Part shown: one piece after another, positions 1-7,885 of the stretch
How the letters are laid out: every line of letters starts with the position of its first letter
Position numbering within the stretch: position 1 is the first letter of the stretch
Assembly (NCBI RefSeq): GCF_040546815.1
Contig: NZ_JBEPOO010000001.1
Coordinates: forward strand, 3,348,001-3,412,000
Source of the DNA: Devosia sp. 2618
GTDB lineage: Bacteria; Pseudomonadota; Alphaproteobacteria; Rhizobiales; Devosiaceae
Direction: 5' to 3'
DNA length: 64,000 nucleotides
Translations under genes and position numbers: made by a program
Notes under the pieces: model-generated
Seen by the model: only the letters and a program-made list of their open reading frames with translations
Told to the model about the DNA's origin: nothing
Databases searched by the model: none

Positions 1-1
1 C

Positions 2-655
2 GTGGTGCGCACGGCGCAGCTGCGGTTGCGTATCGAGGCCAGCGTGCTCGGCAGCGGCGCCCTGCTCGGTATTCCGGTCAATCTGCCGCTGTTTCTGGAA
101 ATGGCGCATGCCGAGGCCATTGTCGGCGCAGCCACCTGCCCGACGCGTTCGGCACCATCTGGCAGCGCGACAATACTCGCGCGTCCCGGCGTCGTGCGCG
201 TCATGGTGGGCGAAGTCACACCGGGCAGTTTCGGCGCATTCAATACCCCGCCCAAGGTCGGCATTGCCACGCTGGTCGAGGTCAAGGTGCTGTTTATCAC
301 CGTGCTCAAAGTGCTCGCCTCGGCGATGGTCGAAATCGCCCAGACGACGCCGGTGCCGCTGAGCTTTTCCTCAAGCGACATCGCCGCCAACGCGATCAAG
401 ACAGCACGCACCAGCACGGTGGTCAGCTCGCTTACCGGTTCGCTGCTCGACAATCTGACGCTCGAAGTGCCGATCCTTGGGCTGGGGCTGAATCTCACGA
501 GCCTCCGCGTGCTGCTCAAGGCCATTCTCAGCCCCATTGCGCCAGTGCTTGACCTGACCATTGCGCGTGTACTGGAAGCGCTGGGCCTCTCGATCGGCGA
601 GGTCGATGTGCGGGTCTATGGCGTGCGCTGCACCAGTCCCGTTCTTGTCGGCTAA
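2..655 (+). CDS. TadG-like membrane protein, C-terminal part (partial)
   Basis: This is the 3' end of a gene whose start lies before the window, so the GTG at position 2 is only the first codon seen. About 217 residues are visible. They are Ala/Val/Leu-rich, with a hydrophobic stretch near residue 20 and a repetitive Thr/Ser/Leu middle. The end, DVRVYGVRCTSPVLVG, resembles the C-terminus of alphaproteobacterial TadG-related (DUF2134-type) Flp-pilus or surface proteins. The gene ends with TAA, 21 bp before the promoter of the next operon. The family call rests on this short C-terminal pattern and overall composition, so it is tentative. Confidence 0.5.
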   Translation: MVRTAQLRLRIEASVLGSGALLGIPVNLPLFLEMAHAEAIVGAATCPTRSAPSGSATILARPGVVRVMVGEVTPGSFGAFNTPPKVGIATLVEVKVLFITVLKVLASAMVEIAQTTPVPLSFSSSDIAANAIKTARTSTVVSSLTGSLLDNLTLEVPILGLGLNLTSLRVLLKAILSPIAPVLDLTIARVLEALGLSIGEVDVRVYGVRCTSPVLVG

Positions 656-675
656 CCCACCGCACAGCATCCCGC

Positions 676-714
676 TTGACAGTCAATATTAGTGTGCTAC
701 AAAACTAGCACACT
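676..714 (+). promoter_or_regulatory. Promoter and operator of the YtrA-type operon
   Basis: A perfect -35 hexamer TTGACA (676-681) is followed after 16 bp by a -10-like TACAAA (698-703). A perfect 9-bp inverted repeat, AGTGTGCTA (691-699) and TAGCACACT (706-714) with a 6-bp spacer, overlaps the -10. It lies 15 bp before the ATG of the GntR gene at 730. YtrA-subfamily regulators repress their own operons through such dyads, so autorepression is the natural inference. Confidence 0.8.
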
Positions 715-729
715 ACACAGGCATAACAC

Positions 730-1104
730 ATGGATGACTTTCACAGCAGCCAGCCGATCTTCGTGCAGATCCGGCAGCGGCTGACCGAGATGATCCTGCG
801 CGGCATGGTGCAGGAGGGCGAAGCACTGCCTTCGGTCCGCCAGATCGCCGCCGATCTTTCCGTCAATCCACTCACCGTCACCAAGGCGTTCGATGCGCTG
901 GTCGATGTTGGCGTGGTCGAAAAACGCAGAGGGCTAGGGATGTTCGTCAAGACCGGAGCGCGGGCCGAGCTGCTCGCCCATGAACGCGACAAATTTCTGA
1001 AGGAAGACTGGCCGCGCATCATGGCCCAGATCAAGGCGCTCGATCTCGATCTGCCGACGCTTCTCACCACTTCACCCGCCATTCAGGGGCAGAGCAATGA
1101 CTGA
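730..1104 (+). CDS. GntR-family transcriptional regulator, YtrA subfamily
   Basis: This 124-residue protein has an N-terminal winged helix-turn-helix (about residues 10-75) with the GntR signature LPSVRQIAADLSVNPLTV. It has only a short helical tail (about residues 80-115) and no large effector domain, which is the size and layout of the YtrA subfamily. It is followed, with an 8-bp overlap, by an ABC ATPase and then a permease, the usual ytr gene set. The dyad over its promoter suggests autorepression that is lifted by cell-envelope or antibiotic stress. The stress link is known for the family and is not visible in the sequence. Confidence 0.9.
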   Translation: MDDFHSSQPIFVQIRQRLTEMILRGMVQEGEALPSVRQIAADLSVNPLTVTKAFDALVDVGVVEKRRGLGMFVKTGARAELLAHERDKFLKEDWPRIMAQIKALDLDLPTLLTTSPAIQGQSND

Positions 1105-2008
1105 CCTTTCCAATTCGGCACCGACTGTTGTTGAGCCCATTGTTTCGGCGCGCGGGTTGCGCAAGAAATTCGGCGGCAAGGAAATCCTGCATGGGCTCGA
1201 TTTCGACATTCCGCCCGGCCGCATCTATGGCCTTATCGGCCACAATGGCGCCGGCAAAACCACCACGCTCAATGCCATGCTGGGCCTCACCAGTTGCCAG
1301 GGCACCATTCGCGTGCTGGGCGAAGACCCCTTCGCCAAGCGCGCCAAGCTGATGGAAAACGTCGCCTTCATTTCCGACGTCGCCAGCCTGCCGCGCTTCC
1401 TGCGGGTGCGCGAGCTGTTTGCGCTGCTGACCAATATCCACCCCAAATTCAGCCCGCAAAAGGCGCACAGCTTTCTTGAAGGCACCGACATCAAGCCGGA
1501 GATGAAGGTCAAGCAACTGTCCAAGGGCATGGTGGCGCAGCTCCATTTGGCCGTGGTGATGGCGATTGATGCCAAGCTGCTGGTGCTCGACGAGCCCACG
1601 CTTGGCCTCGACATCACCTATCGCAAGCGCTTCTACCGCCGGCTGCTGGAAGACTACATGACCGAGGAGCGGACGCTGCTCATCACCACCCATCAGGTGG
1701 ACGAGATCGAGTTCATGCTCAGCGACATCATGTTCATCCGCGATGGCGACCTGATCCTGCACATGCAGATGGAGACGGTGAACGACAAGTTCAGCCAGCT
1801 CGTGGTCAACGATCCGGCCCAGCATGATGCGGCGCGCGCGCTCAAGCCGGTGTTTGAAGAAACCCGGTTCGGCCAGACCGTGATGATCTTTGACGGTGTC
1901 GACCGCGCTGTGCTCGAACCCTTTGGGCGGGTTTCGACCCCAACCCTGTCCGACCTTTTCGTCGCGCTGATGCAGCGGCCAACCGCCAATCCGGAGACCG
2001 CCCGATGA
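1097..2008 (+). CDS. ABC transporter ATP-binding protein (YtrB-like)
   Basis: This 303-residue nucleotide-binding subunit has Walker A GHNGAGKTT (about residue 50), a signature of the LSKGM form in place of LSGGQ, Walker B LLVLDEPTLGLD and an H-loop TTHQVDE. LSKGM is common in ATPases that work with YtrA-regulated ABC-2 permeases. About 80 extra C-terminal residues follow the core. The start overlaps the regulator gene by 8 bp and the stop overlaps the permease start (ATGA), so the three are translationally coupled. It should power the membrane protein encoded next; the substrate is unknown. Confidence 0.9.
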   Translation: MTDLSNSAPTVVEPIVSARGLRKKFGGKEILHGLDFDIPPGRIYGLIGHNGAGKTTTLNAMLGLTSCQGTIRVLGEDPFAKRAKLMENVAFISDVASLPRFLRVRELFALLTNIHPKFSPQKAHSFLEGTDIKPEMKVKQLSKGMVAQLHLAVVMAIDAKLLVLDEPTLGLDITYRKRFYRRLLEDYMTEERTLLITTHQVDEIEFMLSDIMFIRDGDLILHMQMETVNDKFSQLVVNDPAQHDAARALKPVFEETRFGQTVMIFDGVDRAVLEPFGRVSTPTLSDLFVALMQRPTANPETAR

Positions 2009-2892
2009 AGGCTTTCACCGCTCTCGTCCACCGCGAACTGATCGAACATCGCGGTGCGTTCCTGCTCGGACCGCTGATCCTTGTCGGCATCCTGTTTGGC
2101 GCGACCATTCTGGCCTTCACCGTGGGGCGCGTCGATGCGCGCTTTTCGGGACAGATCTTCACCGTCGCGCCGCTGCGCGTGTTTGAAGTGGGTTTTTTGG
2201 GCTTCGGGCTGGGCTGGTCGCTCTATCTGATTTCGGCCCTGTTCTTTTATTGCGCCGATGGCTTTGCCGCCGACAAGCGCAACAATGCCATGCTGTTCTG
2301 GAAGTCCATGCCGGTCAGCGATTTCAAAATGCTGCTCAGCAAACTGGCGGCAGCGCTGACCATCCTGCCCGGTGTCGTTTATGGCGTGGCGCTGCTCAGC
2401 GGCGTGCTGCTGTTTGGCGTGGCCTTCATCACCATGCTGATCAACGGCACCGGCAGCATGACGATGCTCGGCACCATTGCCGGCATTTACGGACAGGTGG
2501 CGCTGAGCCTTCTGGTCGTGCTGGCTGCCGGGTTGCTGTGGTATTTGCCGTTCATGGCGCTGGTCGGCGCAATGGCCACGGTCATCGGCCGCTGGGCGAT
2601 TCCGGTGTCGCTGCTGGTGCCGGCGATTGTTTCAACGCTCGAATGGGTGACGCTGGGGGGCCTTCATCCCTTCGCCACCAATACCTGGCGCTTCATCGAA
2701 TATCGCGGCGCGCTGCCCGAAACGCCCTATCTCGAACACTGGTTCACATCCGACCAGGCGTTCAGCAGCGTGGCTTTTGCCAGTGACCTGATCGGCCATA
2801 TGGACTGGACGCAGATTGGCATCGGGATCGTGTTCGGCATCGCCGTGCTCTATCTCGCCAGCGAATATCGTCGCCGCGTCAACGACAATTGA
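2005..2892 (+). CDS. ABC-2 type membrane permease
   Basis: This 295-residue integral membrane protein has about six hydrophobic segments (near residues 20-40, 65-85, 110-140, 165-185, 190-215 and 270-288) and the ABC-2 exporter layout, with an extracytoplasmic stretch before the last helix. It overlaps the ATPase gene by 4 bp, so the two should form one transporter. Similar YtrC/D pairs are induced by envelope stress in other bacteria. Nothing in the sequence identifies the substrate. Confidence 0.85.
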   Translation: MKAFTALVHRELIEHRGAFLLGPLILVGILFGATILAFTVGRVDARFSGQIFTVAPLRVFEVGFLGFGLGWSLYLISALFFYCADGFAADKRNNAMLFWKSMPVSDFKMLLSKLAAALTILPGVVYGVALLSGVLLFGVAFITMLINGTGSMTMLGTIAGIYGQVALSLLVVLAAGLLWYLPFMALVGAMATVIGRWAIPVSLLVPAIVSTLEWVTLGGLHPFATNTWRFIEYRGALPETPYLEHWFTSDQAFSSVAFASDLIGHMDWTQIGIGIVFGIAVLYLASEYRRRVNDN

Positions 2893-2967
2893 CCCGGCCA
2901 ACATTCCCGGCAATCGTGTCGCCGCGTCACCCCTGACGCGGCGATTTTGTTTGGTTTGGAGACTATT

Positions 2968-3582
2968 TTGCGGGCTCTCGTCGTTCTCGCCCATCCACTC
3001 AAGGATAGTCTTTGCGCCCATCTGGCCCACGTGGCGATTGACGCGCTGCGCGCCCGCGGTGCGACAGTGGACGTGCTCGATCTCTACGCCGAAGGCTTCT
3101 CGCCGGTGCTCACTGCGGACGAACGGCGCTTGCATTACAGCACCCCCGCGCCAGAGCCCGATGTCGCGGCACTGCAGGCGCGGCTGGCGGCGGCCGATAC
3201 GCTGGTGCTGGTCTTCCCCACCTGGTGGTTTTCGCTGCCGGCCATTCTCAAGGGCTGGTTTGATCGCGTTTGGGCGCCCAAATTTGCCTATGAACCCGGA
3301 ACGCCGATCCGGCCGTTACTGACCAATCTCAAAACCTGTCTCGTCGTGACCACGCTGGGCTCGCCCTGGTGGATCGACCGCCTTGCCATGCGCCAACCGG
3401 TCAAACGGGTGCTCAAGACCGCCCTGCTCGGGGCCTGCGCCCCGCAGGCGCGCTTCACCATGCTGTCGCTCCATGCCGCCGAAAATGTTGCGCCCGACAC
3501 AGTGGAAAGTTTTGCCAAGCGCATCCGCAAGAGTCTTGCAGCAACAAGGCCAAAAGCACCCTACGTCACGGTGATCCGATAA
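2968..3582 (+). CDS. NAD(P)H dehydrogenase, flavodoxin-like fold (KefF/MdaB type)
   Basis: This protein of about 204 residues starts MRALVVLAHP and contains FPTWWFSLPAILKGWFDRVW (about residues 85-104), the flavin-binding signature of the NQO1/KefF family of FMN- or FAD-dependent quinone reductases. The TTG at 2968 is preferred over an upstream TTG at 2947 because GGAGA (2958-2962) sits 5-6 bp before it and the protein then begins at the first beta strand, as in relatives. It follows the ytr-type permease by about 75 bp and may be transcribed with it. A cytoplasmic quinone or electrophile reductase role is inferred. Confidence 0.85.
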   Translation: MRALVVLAHPLKDSLCAHLAHVAIDALRARGATVDVLDLYAEGFSPVLTADERRLHYSTPAPEPDVAALQARLAAADTLVLVFPTWWFSLPAILKGWFDRVWAPKFAYEPGTPIRPLLTNLKTCLVVTTLGSPWWIDRLAMRQPVKRVLKTALLGACAPQARFTMLSLHAAENVAPDTVESFAKRIRKSLAATRPKAPYVTVIR

Positions 3583-3590
3583 GCGGATCA
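3572..3590. terminator. Hairpin at the oxidoreductase stop codon
   Basis: A perfect 7-bp inverted repeat, TGATCCG and CGGATCA with a 5-bp loop, spans the TAA stop. It lies between convergent genes but has no T-run on either side, so it is a weak terminator candidate. Confidence 0.4.
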
Positions 3591-3654
3591 TGCCAGCGAA
3601 GGCACACCCTAAGCGGCTACCGTTCCCATCGGGCCTCGCGGTTTTAGGCTGGCG

Positions 3655-4422
3655 CTATGCCTGCCCGGCTAGAAAACTCGCCGCGCCGGTGCGGAGCAGG
3701 CCGATGTCGCTTTGGGCGGTGATCAGGCGGTAGCCGGCGGATTTTGCCTGCGCGATGGGCATGGTGGGGACGAGGGCGCCGCCGAGGTGTGTGCCTGTGG
3801 CCTTGATGCGCGCGGCGGCAGCGTCGAGCGTTGCAAGAAGGTCTTTATGGCCCAGATCGCCGAAGCTGCCGAAGTCTCCCGCGAGGTCGAGAGGCCCCAA
3901 AAAGAGCATGTCGATGCCATCCACGGCAGCGATGTCTTCGATGGCGGCGACGCCATTGGCGGACTCGATCATGGCGATGACAAGGGTATCGGCGGCTTGC
4001 TGCGGATAGGTTTGGGCATCCATGCCGTAGCGGGCAGCGCGGGAGACGGTGTAATGCGCGCCGCGTCGGCCGAGTGGCGGATAGTGGCAATTGGCGACCA
4101 GTTGGCGGGCGGCTTCGGCGCTTTGCACATTGGCGGCGACGATGCCGTCAAAACCGGCGTCGAGCAGTGGCTTGATGCTGCCTTCGCCATGATCGCGCAC
4201 GCGCACCAGAACGGGCACGTCTGACACCGAGCGGATGGCGCGCAATTGGTGCAGCGCGCTTTCCATATCGGCGGCGATATGTTCGCGGTCGACGATCAGC
4301 GCGCCAAAGCCCGCCAGCGCCATGATCTCGGCCACATCCGGCGATGGCAGAAACAAAAACGCGGCGAGAATTGTCTCCCCTGCCGAAAGGCGAGCCTTCA
4401 GGCTTGGCTGGCTCTGGCGCAT
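3655..4422 (-). CDS. HpcH/HpaI-family aldolase (class II, metal-dependent)
   Basis: This 255-residue TIM-barrel aldolase of the HpcH/HpaI/citrate-lyase family would make or cleave 2-keto-3-deoxy or 4-hydroxy-2-oxo acids using a divalent metal. Visible family motifs are [24 protein letters not shown] (metal-ligand Glu) and [11 protein letters not shown] (metal-ligand Asp). The start is fixed by a strong ribosome-binding site, AAGGAGG, 5 bp before the ATG at 4422. The frame stays open upstream, but that part is antisense to the next gene and not credible. It is divergent from the pip/amidase/RraA/luxR run and shares its 132-bp control region, which contains a lux-box-like dyad. A role in the same catabolic pathway is inferred. 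Confidence 0.9.
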   Translation of the reverse strand: MRQSQPSLKARLSAGETILAAFLFLPSPDVAEIMALAGFGALIVDREHIAADMESALHQLRAIRSVSDVPVLVRVRDHGEGSIKPLLDAGFDGIVAANVQSAEAARQLVANCHYPPLGRRGAHYTVSRAARYGMDAQTYPQQAADTLVIAMIESANGVAAIEDIAAVDGIDMLFLGPLDLAGDFGSFGDLGHKDLLATLDAAAARIKATGTHLGGALVPTMPIAQAKSAGYRLITAQSDIGLLRTGAASFLAGQA

Positions 4423-4472
4423 GGCGGCCTCCTTGGTAGCAGCCAAATTGCGGCGCGACGGGCCGCGTCGCA

Positions 4473-4492
4473 CCCTGCAATTTCTTCCAGAT
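4473..4492. promoter_or_regulatory. lux-box-like dyad A, between the aldolase and pip genes
   Basis: The element CTGCAATTTCTTCCAG (4475-4490) fits CTG-N10-CAG, the core pattern of lux boxes bound by LuxR-type regulators. As a 20-mer it matches the element at 7824-7843 in 16 of 20 positions. It is centred about 60 bp from the aldolase start and 72 bp from the pip start, so it could serve both directions. Binding by the LuxR protein encoded at 7066 is inferred. Confidence 0.6.
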
Positions 4493-4554
4493 GGAGGGCT
4501 CATCGCTTCGCGTGCGAGCATGGCTGCAGTTTGTGGCAAGTGGTGAGAAGTACG

Positions 4555-5451
4555 GTGCAATCTGCGACGCTTGAAGGGCATGCCCCCTTTGGAACCTACC
4601 AGACCTGGTACCGGATCACGGGGGACATCCATTCGGGTAAAGTGCCGCTGGTGGTGCTGCATGGCGGGCCGGGTTGCACGCATGACTATGTCTCGAGCTA
4701 TGCCGACATCGCCGAGACCGGACGCGCCGTCATCCACTACGACCAGCTTGGCAATGGCCGTTCGACTCACCTTCCCGATGCGCCGGCCGCGTTCTGGACT
4801 GTTGAGCTGTTCCTCGCTGAACTGGACGCGCTGGTGACGACGCTGGGCATTGCCGAGCGCTACAATATTCTGGGACAATCGTGGGGCGGCATGCTGGGCT
4901 CGGAGCTCGCGGTGCGGCGTCCGGCTGCGCTCAATAGCCTCGTGATTGCCAATTCGCCGACCTCGATGAAACTGTGGGTCGAAGAAGGCCTGCGCCTGCG
5001 CGCTGACCTGCCTCAATCCGTGCAGGACGCGCTGGAGCGTCATGAGGCGACGGGCGATTATGCCCATCCCGAATATCAGGCAGCGACGCGGGAGTTTTAT
5101 CTGCGCCATGTGTGCCGGATGGACCCATGGCCGGATGAAGTACGGCGCACATTCGCCTATATCGATGAAGATCCAACAGTCTATCACACGATGAATGGGC
5201 CAACCGAATTTCACGTCATCGGCTCGATGAAGGACTGGCAGATCATTGATCGGCTGCACCTTGTGCAAGCGCCAACGCTGGTGCTTTCAGGGCGCTATGA
5301 TGAGGCTACGCCGCGCACGGTCGAGGACTATGCCAACCGCATTGCCGGCGCGCGTTGGACTATATTTGAAAACTCCAGCCATATGCCCCATGTCGAAGAG
5401 CGCACGCTTTGCATGCAGAACGTCGCCGCCTTCCTCGACCAACACGACTGA
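4555..5451 (+). CDS. pip: Proline iminopeptidase-like alpha/beta hydrolase
   Basis: This hydrolase of about 298 residues belongs to peptidase family S33. It has the oxyanion motif HGGPG (about residues 36-40), nucleophile elbow GQSWGG (Ser109), Asp249 in SGRYDE and His276 in SSHMPH. Such enzymes release N-terminal proline or cleave related small amides. The GTG at 4555 is chosen because relatives begin just before EGHAPFGTY and a weak GAGAAG lies upstream; GTG codons at 4540 and 4543 are alternatives. An adjacent pip gene is the hallmark of plant-associated LuxR-solo loci, and a LuxR of that type is encoded three genes downstream. It starts 72 bp after lux-box-like dyad A and heads a tightly spaced run. 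Confidence 0.88.
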   Translation: MQSATLEGHAPFGTYQTWYRITGDIHSGKVPLVVLHGGPGCTHDYVSSYADIAETGRAVIHYDQLGNGRSTHLPDAPAAFWTVELFLAELDALVTTLGIAERYNILGQSWGGMLGSELAVRRPAALNSLVIANSPTSMKLWVEEGLRLRADLPQSVQDALERHEATGDYAHPEYQAATREFYLRHVCRMDPWPDEVRRTFAYIDEDPTVYHTMNGPTEFHVIGSMKDWQIIDRLHLVQAPTLVLSGRYDEATPRTVEDYANRIAGARWTIFENSSHMPHVEERTLCMQNVAAFLDQHD

Positions 5452-5463
5452 GAAAGCCCCACC

Positions 5464-6306
5464 ATGAAAAAATGGCATTTCACCTGTGTGCAGCTGTGCA
5501 CCACGGCCGATGTTGCGGCCAATAATCGCCAGATCAGTGAGCTGGTCGAGGCAGCTGTCGCGGATGGCGCGCAGCTGGTCAGCCTGCCGGAAGCGGCCAA
5601 TATCCTGCTCAAGGACAATCGCAATTATCCGAGCACCTGCGTGCCGGAAGGCCAGGATACGACGCTGGCTCTGTGCAAAGCGCTGGCGGCAAAGCACAGC
5701 ATCTGGCTGCATGCGGGCTCGCTGCTGGTGAAGCAGGAAGATGGCGATCGCGTCTGGAACCGCACCTATCTCATTGCGCCCGACGGCACGGTCGCCGCAA
5801 CCTATGACAAGCTGCACACCTTCGATGTGGCGCTGGGCAATGGCGCCGATTTCAACGAGTCGCTGGCCGTTGCGCCCGGTAGCGGGGCGGTGGTTGCCGA
5901 TCTCGGCGAGTTCCGGCTGGGGCTGTCGATCTGCTATGATATTCGCTTCTCCTATCTATTCGACGCCCTCGCGCTGGCCGGTGCCAATGTGCTGATGATC
6001 CCGGCGTCGTTTTCGACCGTTACCGGCCCACCGCATTGGGAAGCGCTGCTCAAGGCGCGCGCCATCGAGACGGGATGCTATGTGATTGCCGCCGCACAGT
6101 GCGGCACGCGCGACGGTGTGCGTGTCTATGGTCACTCGATGATCATTTCGCCCTTTGGCGAAGTGCTGGCCGCCGCTGCCGATGATGTGGGCATTATCAG
6201 TGCCGATATCGATCTGGCCGAGGTGGAGCGCACCCGCTCGCGCCTGCCGACCCAGTCGCAGCGCCGCCAGATCGCGGCGCCACGCGTGGTTGTCGTCGGC
6301 AACTGA
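5464..6306 (+). CDS. Carbon-nitrogen hydrolase (nitrilase superfamily amidase)
   Basis: This 280-residue enzyme has the full nitrilase-superfamily triad: Glu43 (SLPEAANIL), Lys116 (YDKLHTFDV) and Cys157 (LSICYDIRF). The length and the CYDIRF motif place it near the Nit1/Nit2 omega-amidase branch rather than the true nitrilases. It probably hydrolyses a small amide such as an omega-amide of a 2-oxo acid; the substrate cannot be read from sequence. It starts 12 bp after pip, so the two are co-transcribed. In the described PipR locus an amide- or peptide-hydrolysing gene also lies beside the LuxR solo, which suggests that amide cleavage of an imported plant compound is the shared task. Confidence 0.9.
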   Translation: MKKWHFTCVQLCTTADVAANNRQISELVEAAVADGAQLVSLPEAANILLKDNRNYPSTCVPEGQDTTLALCKALAAKHSIWLHAGSLLVKQEDGDRVWNRTYLIAPDGTVAATYDKLHTFDVALGNGADFNESLAVAPGSGAVVADLGEFRLGLSICYDIRFSYLFDALALAGANVLMIPASFSTVTGPPHWEALLKARAIETGCYVIAAAQCGTRDGVRVYGHSMIISPFGEVLAAAADDVGIISADIDLAEVERTRSRLPTQSQRRQIAAPRVVVVGN

Positions 6307-6339
6307 ACCAGCAACCCCTCTCCCGGACGAGATTGAACC

Positions 6340-6996
6340 ATGTACGAGATCAACAAACCTGCCCCCCAGCTCGATCCGGCGTTGATCGAGCGCATGTTGC
6401 AGGTCGAGACGGCAACGCTTGGTCATGTGCTCCACTCGGGCTTCGTCGATCCGGCGGTGGCGCCGCTTCTGCCGGGCGCGCGTATTGCCGGAACGGCCTT
6501 TACCGTGCGCATTCCCGGCGCCGACTCCGCCACCTTGCACTATGCCCTGACCATGGTGCGGCCCGGCGATGTGCTGGTGATCGATCGTTCAGGCGACGAT
6601 AGCCACGCCTGCTGGGGTGGCGTCGTGACCAATGCGGCCAAGTTGTGCGGCGTTGCCGGCGCCATCATTGATGGGCGGGCCACCGACCTCAATGAAATCC
6701 GCGCCAACGCCATGCCCGTCTGGGCGCGCGGCGTGTCGTCCAAGACCACAAAATTCCTCGGTCTGGGTGGCGCGATCAACGTTCCGGTCAGCATTGGCGG
6801 ACAGACAGTGTTGCCGGGTGATGGCATTTTTGCCGATGAATCGGGTGTCGTTGTCATCAGCCCCGACCGCCTCGAAGGTCTCGTCGATCAGGCTTTGGCC
6901 ATGCAGGACAATGAGTTGCGCGTGCTGGCACGACTGCGCGCCGGCGAGCGGCTGGCCGACATTTCCGGCGCCACCAAGATGGTCGAGCAAAGTTAA
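6340..6996 (+). CDS. RraA-like protein (HMG/CHA aldolase family)
   Basis: This 218-residue protein has the RraA/methyltransferase-like fold, with GDVLVIDRSGDDSHACWGG (about residues 77-95) and a following GAIIDGRATDL. These correspond to the conserved Gly-rich loop and the D-G-x-x-R-D site that binds metal and oxo acid in 4-hydroxy-4-methyl-2-oxoglutarate/4-carboxy-4-hydroxy-2-oxoadipate aldolases and oxaloacetate decarboxylases. In this catabolic setting an aldolase or decarboxylase role is far likelier than RNase E inhibition. It lies 33 bp after the amidase gene and 69 bp before luxR. Confidence 0.85.
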   Translation: MYEINKPAPQLDPALIERMLQVETATLGHVLHSGFVDPAVAPLLPGARIAGTAFTVRIPGADSATLHYALTMVRPGDVLVIDRSGDDSHACWGGVVTNAAKLCGVAGAIIDGRATDLNEIRANAMPVWARGVSSKTTKFLGLGGAINVPVSIGGQTVLPGDGIFADESGVVVISPDRLEGLVDQALAMQDNELRVLARLRAGERLADISGATKMVEQS

Positions 6997-7065
6997 GTTG
7001 AAGCTGCACAGGATATGAGCATATGCTTCATTTGACCGTCCGGTGGGCAGTCGATGGAGTATTTG

Positions 7066-7818
7066 ATGATCCCTGGTGTCACGATGACGGACGCTCTCGC
7101 CCCGAGCGAGAGCGATGATTTCGAGGCGAGCCTGGACCGCGCCATGGGCGAGGTCGGTCGCTTTGGCATAGATGCGCTGATCTATGATTATGCGCCGGTG
7201 CCCTTCACCCCCAGCGGCGACATCATTACCCCATCGGTGTTTGGCGCCCGCAATATGCCCGAGGATATGGCGGCGCTGTGGTGCGCCCAGGGGCTCTATC
7301 AGCGCGACCCGGTACAGCGCATGGCGCTGGGTTCGGTGCAGCCGGTTTACTGGTCATATCATTTTGAAGAACACTCGGCCCTGACCGACGCAGCACAGGG
7401 CGCGGTTGCCGACTACCTGCGCGACTGCAAGCTGGCGCGGGGCATTACCGTGCCGGTGCATCTGCCGGGTCGCGGCAGCGCGACGGTGAGCGGCATCTGG
7501 CGGCAACGCCCGAGCGAACAGGCACTGCGCAATTCGATGCTCGCCGAATTCATGCTGTTTGCCCATGGCCTGCACGACCGGCTGATCCGCAAGGTCGATG
7601 CGGAACTGCAATCGACCACCGCCGTGCGCCTGACGCCGCGCGAGCGCGAATGCATCCAGCTTTGCGCCGATGGCCTGTCGGACAAGCAGGTCGCCCATGC
7701 GCTCGATCGCTCGATTTCGACGGTTGTCATGCATTTGCAATCGGCCATGCGTAAGCTGGGCGCGCGCAACCGGGCACAGGCGATTGCCCGGGCCGCCCAT
7801 TACGGCATGCTGCACTGA
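7066..7818 (+). CDS. LuxR-type regulator, plant-responsive LuxR-solo class
   Basis: About 250 residues: an N-terminal autoinducer-binding domain (about 20-165) and a C-terminal LuxR helix-turn-helix (LTPRERECIQLCADGLSDKQ onward, about 185-245). Aligned to TraR, the ligand-pocket residues are Met68 for W57, Trp72 for Y61, then Asp81-Pro82, Trp96 and Gly126 for D70, P71, W85 and G113. The spacing is exact up to W85. The W57M and Y61W changes are the known signature of plant-associated LuxR solos (OryR, NesR, PsoR, PipR), which sense plant-derived compounds instead of acyl-homoserine lactones. No luxI gene is present. The ATG at 7066 is chosen because GGAG (7056-7059) precedes it by 6 bp; an in-frame ATG lies at 7054. 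It probably acts at the two lux-box-like dyads. Confidence 0.9.
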   Translation: MIPGVTMTDALAPSESDDFEASLDRAMGEVGRFGIDALIYDYAPVPFTPSGDIITPSVFGARNMPEDMAALWCAQGLYQRDPVQRMALGSVQPVYWSYHFEEHSALTDAAQGAVADYLRDCKLARGITVPVHLPGRGSATVSGIWRQRPSEQALRNSMLAEFMLFAHGLHDRLIRKVDAELQSTTAVRLTPRERECIQLCADGLSDKQVAHALDRSISTVVMHLQSAMRKLGARNRAQAIARAAHYGMLH

Positions 7819-7823
7819 GACGA

Positions 7824-7843
7824 ACCTGTAAGTTCTTGCAGAT
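7824..7843. promoter_or_regulatory. lux-box-like dyad B, upstream of the peptide importer
   Basis: ACCTGTAAGTTCTTGCAGAT fits CTG-N10-CAG, with half-sites CTGTAAG and CTTGCAG matching at 6 of 7 positions. It is centred about 52 bp before the first permease ATG, with a -10-like TATTCT at 7872-7877, a good position for activation. It matches dyad A at 16 of 20 positions. Control by the adjacent LuxR protein is inferred. Confidence 0.65.
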
Positions 7844-7885
7844 AGGCTTCGGCTAAGCTGCGGCCCTAAGCTATTCTTCGACATC

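Noticed and set aside
4423..5268. Long minus-strand extension of the HpcH aldolase reading frame
   Set aside because: It is antisense to the well-supported pip gene, has no family resemblance, and a strong ribosome-binding site marks the start at 4422.
7001..7020. CT-N12-AG pattern upstream of luxR that could be a third lux box
   Set aside because: It matches dyad B at only about 8 of 20 positions and lacks the CAG half-site, so it is close to chance.
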